This document shows positions 1 to 5,894 of a DNA stretch of 6,654 nt, one piece after another (position 1 is the first letter of the stretch; each line of letters opens with the position of its first letter). The notes under the pieces were generated by a model, which was not told the origin of the DNA, searched no databases, and was given only the letters and a program-made list of their open reading frames with translations. The stretch is from CAZHZT01 sp964537285 (lineage in GTDB: Bacteria > Bacteroidota > Bacteroidia > Chitinophagales > Saprospiraceae), in assembly GCA_964537285.1 (NCBI GenBank), contig CAZHZT010000190.1, positions 1-6,654 of the forward strand. The letters run 5' to 3'. The position numbers were made by a program, and so were the translations under genes.

Positions 1-115
1 ATGGCCTATGATGTGCTTCCGCTACGCGGAAGTTGGTCTCTATATCTTATAACCCAGGGAGAACCCAGGGCTACGATCAGGCAGGCCTAACGGCCTGCTT
101 TAAGGGCTTTCCAAA
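1..115. repeat. Palindromic intergenic repeat cluster
   Basis: This stretch holds three repeat structures and no credible gene. CTTCCGC (16-22) and GCGGAAG (26-32) form a perfect 7-bp stem with a 3-nt loop. AACCCAGGG occurs twice in direct orientation (51-59 and 62-70), 11 bp apart. GCAGGCC (81-87) and GGCCTGC (92-98) form a second perfect 7-bp stem with a 4-nt loop, followed by a weak T-run. The packing of short GC-rich palindromes in otherwise AT-rich DNA resembles REP-like intergenic elements. Assignment to a particular repeat family is inference. The last hairpin could also end transcription of a gene lying left of the window. Confidence 0.5.
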
Positions 116-205
116 TTAATTTCAACCAAATGAAATCATCTAGAGCCTTTTATTTTCTTACTTCAATATCCAACTACAAATTTTCCTTAAACCAATTTTT
201 TATAA

Positions 206-697
206 ATGCGTTTAAACTCAAATAACACTTTTATAATGGATAATAAGGAGAAGCTGGAAAACGAAGAACTTATCAACCCAATTGATCCGGATAAGATCGC
301 TGAAAACCCTCATTTGCTTCCCTACGCACATACCGTTGGCGGAGCAGTAATCAAACCAGAAGACAAGGGCCGCATAAAAGGGTTGGCAGTAGAGGCTATG
401 TACGGGCAAACAGAAATGCAGTTGGACCAGATCAAAAAACAGATCTCTTTACTCGCCCAGCAGGCCAACGCTATTAAACAGAGGGTAGAAATTTCAGAAG
501 AAATTTACCAGGCTACTATCGGCTTCAACCCGGTAATTAACCATATCTACCACCTCTATCGCAAGAATGATGGAAAGAGTATTCTATCTTTGGTCGCTCC
601 AGCTGAGTGGGGAAATAACTGCCCTTATGACTTTCTTGCTACCGTCCGGCTCTTAGCAGATCATACCTGGGACATAATTGAACTGAATCAACAATGA
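206..697 (+). CDS. DUF2452 domain-containing protein
   Basis: This is a protein of 153-163 residues of unknown function. The central and C-terminal part, from about residue 38 to the end, matches the DUF2452 pattern: a PYAHTVGGAVIKP segment, an amphipathic helical stretch (about 65-100, rich in Q, K, E and L), then NHIYHLYRK, LSLVAPAEWG and a final LLADHTWDII. These proteins are small, soluble and common in Bacteroidota, and no activity is established. The start is uncertain. ATG at 206 gives 163 residues; the in-frame ATG at 236 (MDNKEKLENEEL) gives 153 and looks more natural, because the ten extra residues resemble translated AT-rich leader. No Shine-Dalgarno separates the two and no TAnnTTTG promoter is visible upstream. 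The stop overlaps the start of the next gene by 4 nt (ATGA), so the two are probably translationally coupled. Confidence 0.85.
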   Translation: MRLNSNNTFIMDNKEKLENEELINPIDPDKIAENPHLLPYAHTVGGAVIKPEDKGRIKGLAVEAMYGQTEMQLDQIKKQISLLAQQANAIKQRVEISEEIYQATIGFNPVINHIYHLYRKNDGKSILSLVAPAEWGNNCPYDFLATVRLLADHTWDIIELNQQ

Positions 698-1071
698 TAA
701 AAGGTATTTTTTCTTTATTCTCTCTTTTAACGGTTATTTCTTTTTCTTCCCCCTATTCTACGTCCATGGTTCAGTGGATAAGCCCCACATCTCATGATTT
801 TGGTACAATTCCATATCAAGAGCCTGCTTTCTTTGATTTCACCTATAAAAACATCAGCGATCAACCCATTATTATCGATAATGTAAGGACTACTTGCGGA
901 TGTACAGCTCCAACCTGGACGTATGACCCCATTCCCCCTAATGCAGTCGATACGATCAGAATAGAATTCGACGCCCGGAAATCAGGTTATTTTTATAAAA
1001 AAATAAAAGTTTTTTTTCATGGGCAGCGAAAAGCTGAAGTGCTTTTCATTGAGGGGGATGTAGAAAAATAA
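694..1071 (+). CDS. Exported DUF1573 family protein
   Basis: This is a 125-residue protein with an N-terminal signal peptide: Lys3, then a hydrophobic stretch at about 4-18, then a small-residue region around 18-25. No lipobox is evident. The mature part is a single Ig-like beta-sandwich of the DUF1573 type. It contains HDFGTIPYQEP (34-44), the F-x-Y-K-N strand (about 49-53), the family hallmark TTCGCTAP (66-73, with Cys68 and Cys70) and a later FDARKSGYFYKKI segment (92-104). DUF1573 proteins are periplasmic or envelope proteins of Bacteroidota with no defined activity; the paired cysteines could be redox-active or metal-binding, which is inference. Its ATG lies inside the stop codon of the DUF2452 gene, so both are probably made from one message. 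The 3' end is followed almost at once by a repeat element (1076-1102) rather than an obvious terminator. Confidence 0.87.
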   Translation: MIKGIFSLFSLLTVISFSSPYSTSMVQWISPTSHDFGTIPYQEPAFFDFTYKNISDQPIIIDNVRTTCGCTAPTWTYDPIPPNAVDTIRIEFDARKSGYFYKKIKVFFHGQRKAEVLFIEGDVEK

Positions 1072-1075
1072 ATTC

Positions 1076-1102
1076 CTTTGACAAATTGTGTGGAACTTCA
1101 AA
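1076..1102 (+). repeat. Interspersed repeat leader, copy A
   Basis: This 27-bp segment matches 6528-6554 at 25 of 27 positions, including an identical TGTGGAACTTCAAA. It begins five bases after the DUF1573 stop. The sequence just downstream (1103-1116) vaguely resembles a decayed hairpin arm of the same family, but I would not insist on that. It is unlikely to be coding. Its near-identity to a sequence about 5.4 kb away, in a non-homologous intergenic region, marks it as part of a dispersed element. Confidence 0.6.
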
Positions 1103-1194
1103 ATGATAGGTCAACCAGCCCATTCCTCCCCTTTCTAAGGCATTCTCATCTAACAATTCCCTATCTTCCTCGAACTTAACAAGTTCCTAACCAT

Positions 1195-1222
1195 TTGGTA
1201 TTCGTTTTTTGATTTATCTTTG
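1195..1222 (+). promoter_or_regulatory. Bacteroidota-type promoter for lepB
   Basis: TTG at 1195-1197 and a perfect TAnnTTTG (TATCTTTG) at 1215-1222 are separated by 17 nt. This fits the primary sigma factor consensus of Bacteroidota (TTG, 17-23 nt, TAnnTTTG). The predicted transcription start is about 1229, which would give lepB a 5' leader of about 130 nt containing the degenerate hairpin at 1269-1295. It is the only plus-strand match I found between 1072 and 1360. Confidence 0.6.
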
Positions 1223-1233
1223 AGGCATCGATA

Positions 1234-1295
1234 TTTGATTACAAATTGTTTCATGTGGTCAAAGCAAGAGTCATCATGAAAAATTCGGGATGACT
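1234..1295 (+). repeat. Composite interspersed repeat, copy B, with hairpin
   Basis: An AT-rich leader (TTTGATTACAAATTG, then CATGTGG and TCAAA) is followed by a hairpin. The hairpin arms are AGTCATCATGAA (1269-1280) and TTCGGGATGACT (1284-1295). The outer 7 bp and inner 3 bp pair perfectly, with one mismatch and one G-T wobble between them. The right arm is identical to that of the perfect hairpin at 3146-3177, and the leader resembles 6528-6554 with small insertions. Four Ts follow at 1300-1303. It lies within the predicted 5' untranslated leader of lepB, so the hairpin would be transcribed. Confidence 0.55.
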
Positions 1296-1359
1296 TATGT
1301 TTTGAACAAATGAAATCAGCTAAAACCTCTAATTCTATAATTTATAACAAATAATATCC

Positions 1360-3129
1360 GTGGGTTTACTAATATTTTTCATTGTTTTCTACATTCTACT
1401 AAGTATCAGCTTGATGAAAGTTTTTCTAAAAGCTGGAGAAAATCCGATTAATGGCCTTATCCCTGTGCAAAACGCCCTTACTTGGTGTAAAGTGGTTGGT
1501 CGTCCTAGTTGGCATGTTGCCATGCTTTTTTTCCCAATCGTAAATATATTTTATTTTGCAGGCATGGCCGTTGATATGGTACGTTCCTTTGGAAAGTACT
1601 CTTTTGCGGATTCAGCGATGGCCGTAATCGCTAGCCCTTTATACTTTTTTTACCTTGGCTATAGTGATAAAGAAAAATACATAGGGCCTTCCAGAACGCA
1701 AGAGAAAGCGTATGCTCAGAAACTTAAAGATGCCAGAGCTAAGGGAAGAAAGGCTCAAATTCAGAAGCTCGAAAGAAATAACCCTTATAAAAAAACAGTA
1801 GCCCGGGAATGGGCCGAAGCCATCATCTTTGCTGTTTTTGCAGCAGCTTTTATCCGCATGTTCCTTATTGAAGCCTATAAAATCCCTACATCTTCCATGG
1901 AAGAATCTCTACTTGTCGGAGACTTCCTATTCGTAAGTAAGGCCCATTATGGAATTCGCACACCTATGACGGTAGCGATGGTTCCACTTCTTCACAATAC
2001 CATTCCTTTCCTAGGAACTGAATCTTATCTCGCAAACCCTAAACTACCTTATTACAGACTTCCAGCTATAGAGACTATCGATCAAAATGAACCTATCGTA
2101 TTCAATTACCCGGAAGGGGATAGTGTTTACGTCACTCCTGTTCGTAACTTAAGCGTCCACGATGTCCGTAGAGAACCAGCTATAAGAAAGCATCCTACTT
2201 ATGGTCCTTATATCTACCCCGGAAACCTTAGAGTTCGCCCAATTGATAAGCGGGATCACTACATAAAAAGATGCATCGCTCTACCAGGGGATAAAATCCA
2301 AATTATTGATCGGGAAGTTCATATTAACGATCAACCGGCTCCAAAACCTGAGAACTTGCAGTTCAGATACCTCGTCCTGTTCAAAGATAACTTAAATAAA
2401 AATGCGCTCCTTCGCCTGGGCATAACGGAAGAGGATATGACTCCCCGAATGCAAAGTGATATTGGCCCCAATCATATGTTTCTTGTACTTACTGACCAAC
2501 AGAAAGAAAAATTGTTGAGCGATCCTTCATTTGGCATCACCAGCATTATTCCCAATGATCAGTATATTGTAGAAACGCCCGCACCTCAGGATGCTCAAAC
2601 CATCCAAAATTGGGGCGTTTCGAGAGCTTTTGTGAGAGCCTCTATCACTTCTAAGAAGATGCTGATGACGCTTTCTAAAAAACAGATCGATAAAATTCAA
2701 CAAGCGGATAGTACGGTAGTCATCAAACCTTTTCTTGAGCCTATGCGGTTATTCCCTCATGATCCGGAGCACTTTCCAGATTGGACGGTGGACAATTACG
2801 GGCCTTTGACCATTCCGAAAGCAGGTGAAACCGTTACCTTAAAGCCTGACAATATTGCTATTTATCGCCGGGTAATCTCTACTTATGAGAATAATGACCT
2901 AAAAATTGAAGGGGATAAATTCATAATTAATGGGGAGGAAACCAATACTTATACTTTTAAACAAAACTACTACTGGGCCATGGGGGATAATCGCCACAAC
3001 TCAGAAGACTCCCGTGTATGGGGATTCGTTCCTGAGGATCACATGGTCGGAAAACCGTTATTCATCTGGATGTCCGTAGGAAGTGAAGGAGTGCGCTGGA
3101 ACCGGATTTTTAAGTCTGCTTCACAGTAA
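1360..3129 (+). CDS. lepB: Signal peptidase I with DUF5684-type N-terminal domain
   Basis: This is the membrane-bound serine protease that removes signal peptides from exported preproteins at the outer face of the inner membrane (Ser/Lys dyad). Residues 1-100 form a DUF5684-like membrane region with hydrophobic segments at about 2-18, 52-70 and 84-100, followed by a charged linker (103-147). A further membrane anchor (152-170) leads into the catalytic domain. Box B is PTSSMEESLLVGDFLFV with nucleophile Ser179; box C is EPIVFNYPEGD (244-254); box D is YIKRCIALPGDKI with general-base Lys303; box E is GDNRHNSEDSRVWG (542-555). All catalytic motifs are intact. At 589 residues it is far longer than E. 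coli LepB (about 324), mainly from extra sequence between boxes D and E. GTG at 1360 is the only reasonable start: a stop lies in frame at 1345-1347, and the next Met (residue 19) would cut the first membrane helix. It appears to be monocistronic. Confidence 0.96.
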   Translation: MGLLIFFIVFYILLSISLMKVFLKAGENPINGLIPVQNALTWCKVVGRPSWHVAMLFFPIVNIFYFAGMAVDMVRSFGKYSFADSAMAVIASPLYFFYLGYSDKEKYIGPSRTQEKAYAQKLKDARAKGRKAQIQKLERNNPYKKTVAREWAEAIIFAVFAAAFIRMFLIEAYKIPTSSMEESLLVGDFLFVSKAHYGIRTPMTVAMVPLLHNTIPFLGTESYLANPKLPYYRLPAIETIDQNEPIVFNYPEGDSVYVTPVRNLSVHDVRREPAIRKHPTYGPYIYPGNLRVRPIDKRDHYIKRCIALPGDKIQIIDREVHINDQPAPKPENLQFRYLVLFKDNLNKNALLRLGITEEDMTPRMQSDIGPNHMFLVLTDQQKEKLLSDPSFGITSIIPNDQYIVETPAPQDAQTIQNWGVSRAFVRASITSKKMLMTLSKKQIDKIQQADSTVVIKPFLEPMRLFPHDPEHFPDWTVDNYGPLTIPKAGETVTLKPDNIAIYRRVISTYENNDLKIEGDKFIINGEETNTYTFKQNYYWAMGDNRHNSEDSRVWGFVPEDHMVGKPLFIWMSVGSEGVRWNRIFKSASQ

Positions 3130-3137
3130 AATCTATT

Positions 3138-3184
3138 TAAAAAATATGAGTCATCCCGAAAATTCGGGATGACTCATGCTTTTT
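3138..3184. terminator. Bidirectional intrinsic terminator
   Basis: ATGAGTCATCCCGAA (3146-3160) and its exact reverse complement (3163-3177) form a 15-bp stem with a 2-nt loop, tightening to about 4 nt if the innermost pairs open. Six As precede it (3139-3144) and five Ts follow (3180-3184), so each strand shows a stem followed by a U-tract. It sits in the 63-bp gap between the convergent stops of lepB (3129) and the FAS1 gene (3193), where it can end both transcripts. The stem is also the best-preserved member of the repeat family at 1234-1295 and 6528-6587. Confidence 0.85.
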
Positions 3185-3192
3185 ATTAAAAT

Positions 3193-4155
3193 CTATTGTG
3201 GTAATAACACTCTATCAATCAAGTGAATAACCCCATTTCTGCACTGTAGATCTGTAACAATTACATTTGAAGACCCACCAGAACCATCAGTGATGGAAAC
3301 ATTCTCACCATTGATATTAATGGTAATATCCCCATTCAAAGTAGTAACTGATTGCTGATCAGAAAGACTACCGGATAGTGCATTAGCACCACTCACAACG
3401 TGATAAGTCAAAATACCCGTTAGTTCCTCCTGTGTTAATCCAGCTACTACATCAGCAATATCCAAAAACGCTTGATTATTAGGAGCAAAAACCGTAAATG
3501 GATCATCTGGGTTGTTCATACTCAAGGTTGTTAATACAGCCTCATCCGCAAGTGCAATAGCACTCTCCAGCTGCTCTAATTCATCATTTACAATCACGTG
3601 ATTCACTACATCAAGAGGCAAAAGCCCCTCATCAATTAAATGGATTATGCCATTTGAAGCCTCAATATCAGTTGACGTTACATCTATTTCTCCATTCAGG
3701 ACAACGGAGCTGCCTGACCTGTCAATGATTAGATCGATGGATTCACCACCATCAAAAAGAACAGGAACAGCTGCAGTCGGCACATAAGTTTTTCCTTCCT
3801 GAATATCCGCTGCCGCTACCCTTACATTCAACACATGGTAAAGCAATATCTCAGTTAAATCTTCATCAGAAAGATCAGCGGGAGAAAATCCAAGCTTTGC
3901 AATCGTCGCATCCAGCGCATCGTTGTTAGGTGCAAAAACAGTGAATGGGCCATCTCCATCTAATACAGATACTAGGTCAACTTGCTCCAGAAGACTCAGC
4001 AAGGTACTAAATTGTTCATCTCCCTGAACGATTTCAGCAATTGTTTGAGGTTGTGGCGTCGGTGTTGTATCTTCATCGTCGTCATTACAAGCAGCAAAAA
4101 ACACTATTGCCAAACTTGCTAAAAGAAAGTACTTCATCATCTTTAAAACTTTCAT
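3193..4155 (-). CDS. Fasciclin (FAS1) two-domain lipoprotein
   Basis: This is a 320-residue, probably surface-anchored lipoprotein with two FAS1 (fasciclin/beta-Ig-H3) domains, a fold associated with adhesion and matrix binding. The ATG at 4155 opens a lipoprotein signal peptide (MKVLKMMKYF, then LLASLAIVFFAAC) with lipidated Cys23. An in-frame ATG at 4257 would add 34 non-hydrophobic residues before the signal and is rejected; Met at 4140 is a weaker alternative. The Cys is followed by an acidic NDDDED run and a Thr/Pro/Gln linker, resembling the acidic lipoprotein export signals that send Bacteroidota lipoproteins to the cell surface. FAS1-1 spans about 38-178 (FTVFAPNNDAL, then NGIIHLIDEGLLP). 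FAS1-2 spans about 185-320 (FTVFAPNNQAF, then NGVIHLIDRVLLP). The protein ends right after the second domain, with no type IX sorting domain. The ligand is unknown. It is transcribed convergently with lepB and divergently from the methyltransferase gene. Confidence 0.93.
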   Translation of the reverse strand: MKVLKMMKYFLLASLAIVFFAACNDDDEDTTPTPQPQTIAEIVQGDEQFSTLLSLLEQVDLVSVLDGDGPFTVFAPNNDALDATIAKLGFSPADLSDEDLTEILLYHVLNVRVAAADIQEGKTYVPTAAVPVLFDGGESIDLIIDRSGSSVVLNGEIDVTSTDIEASNGIIHLIDEGLLPLDVVNHVIVNDELEQLESAIALADEAVLTTLSMNNPDDPFTVFAPNNQAFLDIADVVAGLTQEELTGILTYHVVSGANALSGSLSDQQSVTTLNGDITININGENVSITDGSGGSSNVIVTDLQCRNGVIHLIDRVLLPQ

Positions 4156-4300
4156 AGTTTTTAATTTTTGATTATTAAATTTACCGGAAGTAACATGAAG
4201 ACTTGACTTTGGTTTAACATTGGCGTGCAATCCGTCATTTATGGTAACTACTGGCATTTGCCTATTTCTTACAACTTTAACTTAAAACGCTTGCCTACAA
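4156..4300. other. Divergent intergenic region, FAS1 lipoprotein and methyltransferase
   Basis: This 145-bp spacer must contain promoters for both divergent genes, but I found no TAnnTTTG on either strand. The nearest candidate for the FAS1 gene is TAAATTTA on the minus strand (about 4174-4181). It matches the -7 element except at the last base and lacks a well-spaced TTG. The AT-rich bases just before the FAS1 ATG are typical of Bacteroidota translation starts. Part of the spacer is readable as an N-terminal extension of the FAS1 gene, which I judge non-coding. Confidence 0.4.
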
Positions 4301-5149
4301 TTGATTAGAACTAAAAATATATTGCGAAGCTTTTTTTACCAATTAGGGCCACACTCCCGGATGAGACTTCGTAGAGCAGTTTTCCTTCCTGTAGATTTGT
4401 GGGAAAAGCTTTCCGGGAAAAGATCCCCAATGACTCCTCCCCGAGGATTAATCTATACAGGATCAGGAGAATTCCTGGAACATGGCAGGCGCTTTAAAAA
4501 ATATTTTATTGAACTGGGCAAGCTAAGCCCATCTCATAGCGTCTTAGATATTGGTAGTGGAATAGGTAGAATGGCCATCCCTCTCACTCAATACCTTAAT
4601 GATGATGGAAGTTATGAAGGATTTGATGTAGTAAAGACAGGAGTTCAGTGGTGTAAAAAACATATATCAGCAAAATTTCCAGCGTTTCAGTTTCAATACA
4701 TACCACTCAAAAACGATTTATACACTTCAGATGGGATGGATGCGGCTCAATTCCGCTTTCCTTATCCGGATGAAGCCTTCGACTTTGTTTTTTTGACTTC
4801 CGTTTTTACGCACATGCTCCCAGATCAGGTCGAAAACTATCTTAAAGAAATCGATCGGGTCTTAAAAAAAGGAGGTCGTTGTTTAGCCACCTTTTTTCTT
4901 CTCGATGAAGCATCAAAAGATTTTTTGAATCAGCAAGACCATTTCAATTTCCCCTACAATAAAGGTCATTACCGCCTGATGAGCCAAGCAACACCATCAG
5001 CAAACGTAGCTTATGAGAAAGCTTACCTAAAAGAATTCCTGGCCAGCCAAACAAACCTCTCTATTGAAACTGTAAAGCCAGGCTATTGGAGTGGCAGGCC
5101 TCGTTCTTCATCACTTGAATTCCAGGATATATTAGTTTTAAAGAAATAG
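4301..5149 (+). CDS. Class I SAM-dependent methyltransferase
   Basis: This is a 282-residue predicted S-adenosylmethionine-dependent methyltransferase of the Methyltransf_11/25 type; the substrate is unknown. A basic N-terminal region (1-75, with MRLRRAVFLPVDLWEKLSGK and PPRGLIYTGSGEF) precedes the Rossmann core. Motif I is VLDIGSGIGR (81-90, SAM-binding glycine loop), the acidic end of strand 2 is GFDV (107-110), motif IV is FDFVFLTSVFTHML (160-173), and the next strand is led by VLKKGGR (187-193). The C-terminal part (200-282) ends in GYWSGRPRSS and FQDILVLKK, features I associate with Bacteroidota methyltransferases of this architecture. The start is unusual. TTG at 4301 is the only initiator before the upstream in-frame stop at 4283-4285, and the alternative ATG at 4361 would remove 20 residues. 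I prefer TTG because those residues continue the basic N-terminal region. Catalytic class is confident, biological role is not. Confidence 0.88.
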   Translation: MIRTKNILRSFFYQLGPHSRMRLRRAVFLPVDLWEKLSGKRSPMTPPRGLIYTGSGEFLEHGRRFKKYFIELGKLSPSHSVLDIGSGIGRMAIPLTQYLNDDGSYEGFDVVKTGVQWCKKHISAKFPAFQFQYIPLKNDLYTSDGMDAAQFRFPYPDEAFDFVFLTSVFTHMLPDQVENYLKEIDRVLKKGGRCLATFFLLDEASKDFLNQQDHFNFPYNKGHYRLMSQATPSANVAYEKAYLKEFLASQTNLSIETVKPGYWSGRPRSSSLEFQDILVLKK

Positions 5150-5155
5150 TGTATA

Positions 5156-5266
5156 GCCGGTAGGTGGTGGCTGATGGCCCGTGGGCGATAGGCGATGGCC
5201 AGTAGCCGATATAGCCAAGGCGCCCTACGGGCTACAGGCTACCGGTTACCGGCTACCAACTATGAT
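5156..5266. repeat. Heptad-repeat inverted repeat I
   Basis: Seven-base units run through the spacer after the methyltransferase gene. On the left (5156-5211) eight consecutive heptads read GCCGGTA, GGTGGTG, GCTGATG, GCCCGTG, GGCGATA, GGCGATG, GCCAGTA, GCCGATA. On the right (5225-5266) six heptads read CTACGGG, CTACAGG, CTACCGG, TTACCGG, CTACCAA, CTATGAT. The right set read on the minus strand gives units such as GCCGGTA, GCCTGTA and GCCCGTA, the same consensus (GCCNGTA) as the left. The two arrays are therefore inverted copies that could fold into a long imperfect hairpin around a 13-nt centre. It begins 7 bp after the methyltransferase stop and ends 20 bp before the DinB gene start. It may act as a terminator or mRNA stabiliser, which is inference. 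Confidence 0.75.
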
Positions 5267-5286
5267 CCATCGATAAATATTAAAAA

Positions 5287-5799
5287 ATGAATGATTTAAA
5301 TTTACTGAAAGACGATTTGATAAAAGAAGTTAAAAAAAGAATATTCGAAGAGAATATTCCAAGAATCAAAAAATGCCTGAACTTATTGAGTGAAGAAGAA
5401 GTATGGTATAAACCCAACGCCAATACGCCATCTGTTGGAAATTATATTCTTCACCTGTGCGGAAATGCCCGGCAATGGATAATTGCTACCTTAGGAAGGC
5501 AAAAAGACATCAGAAATCGATCAGAGGAATTCAGCCCGAGCGCTTTTCCTACTAAAGATGAGCTAATTGGGCATCTGGACGAACTGGAGAAAGAAATGAT
5601 CTTAGTGCTGAACCAAATCACACCAGAGCATTTGAATACCATACAATCTGTACAATGCTTTAGAGAATCAGGCCTATCTATATTGATCCATGTAGTTGAA
5701 CATTTCTCGTACCACACTGGCCAGATAACTTACTTCACGAAAAGCAGAAAAAACTTGGCCACTAACTATTACTCAGGATTAAATCTGGATGAGAAGTAA
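5287..5799 (+). CDS. DinB family protein (DUF1572-like)
   Basis: This is a 170-residue protein of the DinB/YfiT four-helix-bundle superfamily, closest in pattern to DUF1572. Members bind a divalent metal through three histidines; some act in thiol transfer (bacillithiol or mycothiol S-transferases), others have unknown function. Visible features are LSEEEVWYKPNANTPSVGN (34-52), the second-helix motif NYILHLCGNARQWI with His56, and the C-terminal helix HVVEHFSYHTGQI with His135, His139 and His143. The expected metal set is His56, His139 and His143. Length is normal for the family. The ATG at 5287 follows an A-rich stretch typical of Bacteroidota starts. The gene is co-directional with the methyltransferase gene 137 bp upstream, but the heptad palindrome between them argues against assuming one transcript. 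The exact substrate cannot be read from the sequence. Confidence 0.9.
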   Translation: MNDLNLLKDDLIKEVKKRIFEENIPRIKKCLNLLSEEEVWYKPNANTPSVGNYILHLCGNARQWIIATLGRQKDIRNRSEEFSPSAFPTKDELIGHLDELEKEMILVLNQITPEHLNTIQSVQCFRESGLSILIHVVEHFSYHTGQITYFTKSRKNLATNYYSGLNLDEK

Positions 5800-5814
5800 A
5801 TAGCATAGGATGCA

Positions 5815-5874
5815 GTTAACGGGAAGCGGTTGAAGAAAGGAATTATCGTTCCCCGTTAACCGTTCCCCGTTAAC
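5815..5874. repeat. Heptad-repeat inverted repeat II, probable bidirectional terminator
   Basis: The right arm is four exact-period heptads, CGTTCCC and CGTTAAC alternating twice (5847-5874). The left arm is GTTAACG, GGAAGCG, GTTGAAG (5815-5835), whose reverse complement ends in CGTTAAC and matches the right-arm units. GTTAACGGGAAGCG (5815-5828) pairs with 5861-5874 at 12 of 14 positions, and can slip by 14 nt to pair with 5847-5860. It fills the 95-bp gap between the convergent stops of the DinB gene (5799) and the PUR gene (5897 on the minus strand). No T-tract follows, so intrinsic termination is plausible but unproven. Confidence 0.7.
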
Positions 5875-5894
5875 CGCAAGTAAGGTATCAGAAA

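Noticed and set aside
1..90. Open frame from the first base (29 codons) through the left palindromes
   Set aside because: It is short, runs through two hairpins and a direct repeat, and has no recognisable protein feature; it reads as translated repeat DNA.
218..409. Open frame of 63 codons antisense to the DUF2452 gene
   Set aside because: It is a shadow frame inside a recognised gene.
1172..1186. GAACTT / AAGTTC 6-bp hairpin as a terminator of the DUF1573 operon
   Set aside because: The stem is short and AT-rich with no T-tract, so there is too little to call it.
4174..4181. TAAATTTA as a promoter -7 element for the FAS1 gene
   Set aside because: The last base differs from TAnnTTTG and no TTG lies at the required distance.
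4156..4257. N-terminal extension of the FAS1 protein from an upstream ATG
   Set aside because: It would place 34 polar residues before a clear lipoprotein signal peptide, which would block normal export.
5451..5717. Open frame of 88 codons antisense to the DinB gene
   Set aside because: It lies wholly inside a well-supported gene on the other strand, and its residues mirror that gene's conserved codons.
5156..5874. CRISPR-like array suggested by the regular repeats around the DinB gene
   Set aside because: The units are 7 bp, contiguous, without spacers, and arranged as inverted pairs, and no cas gene is present.
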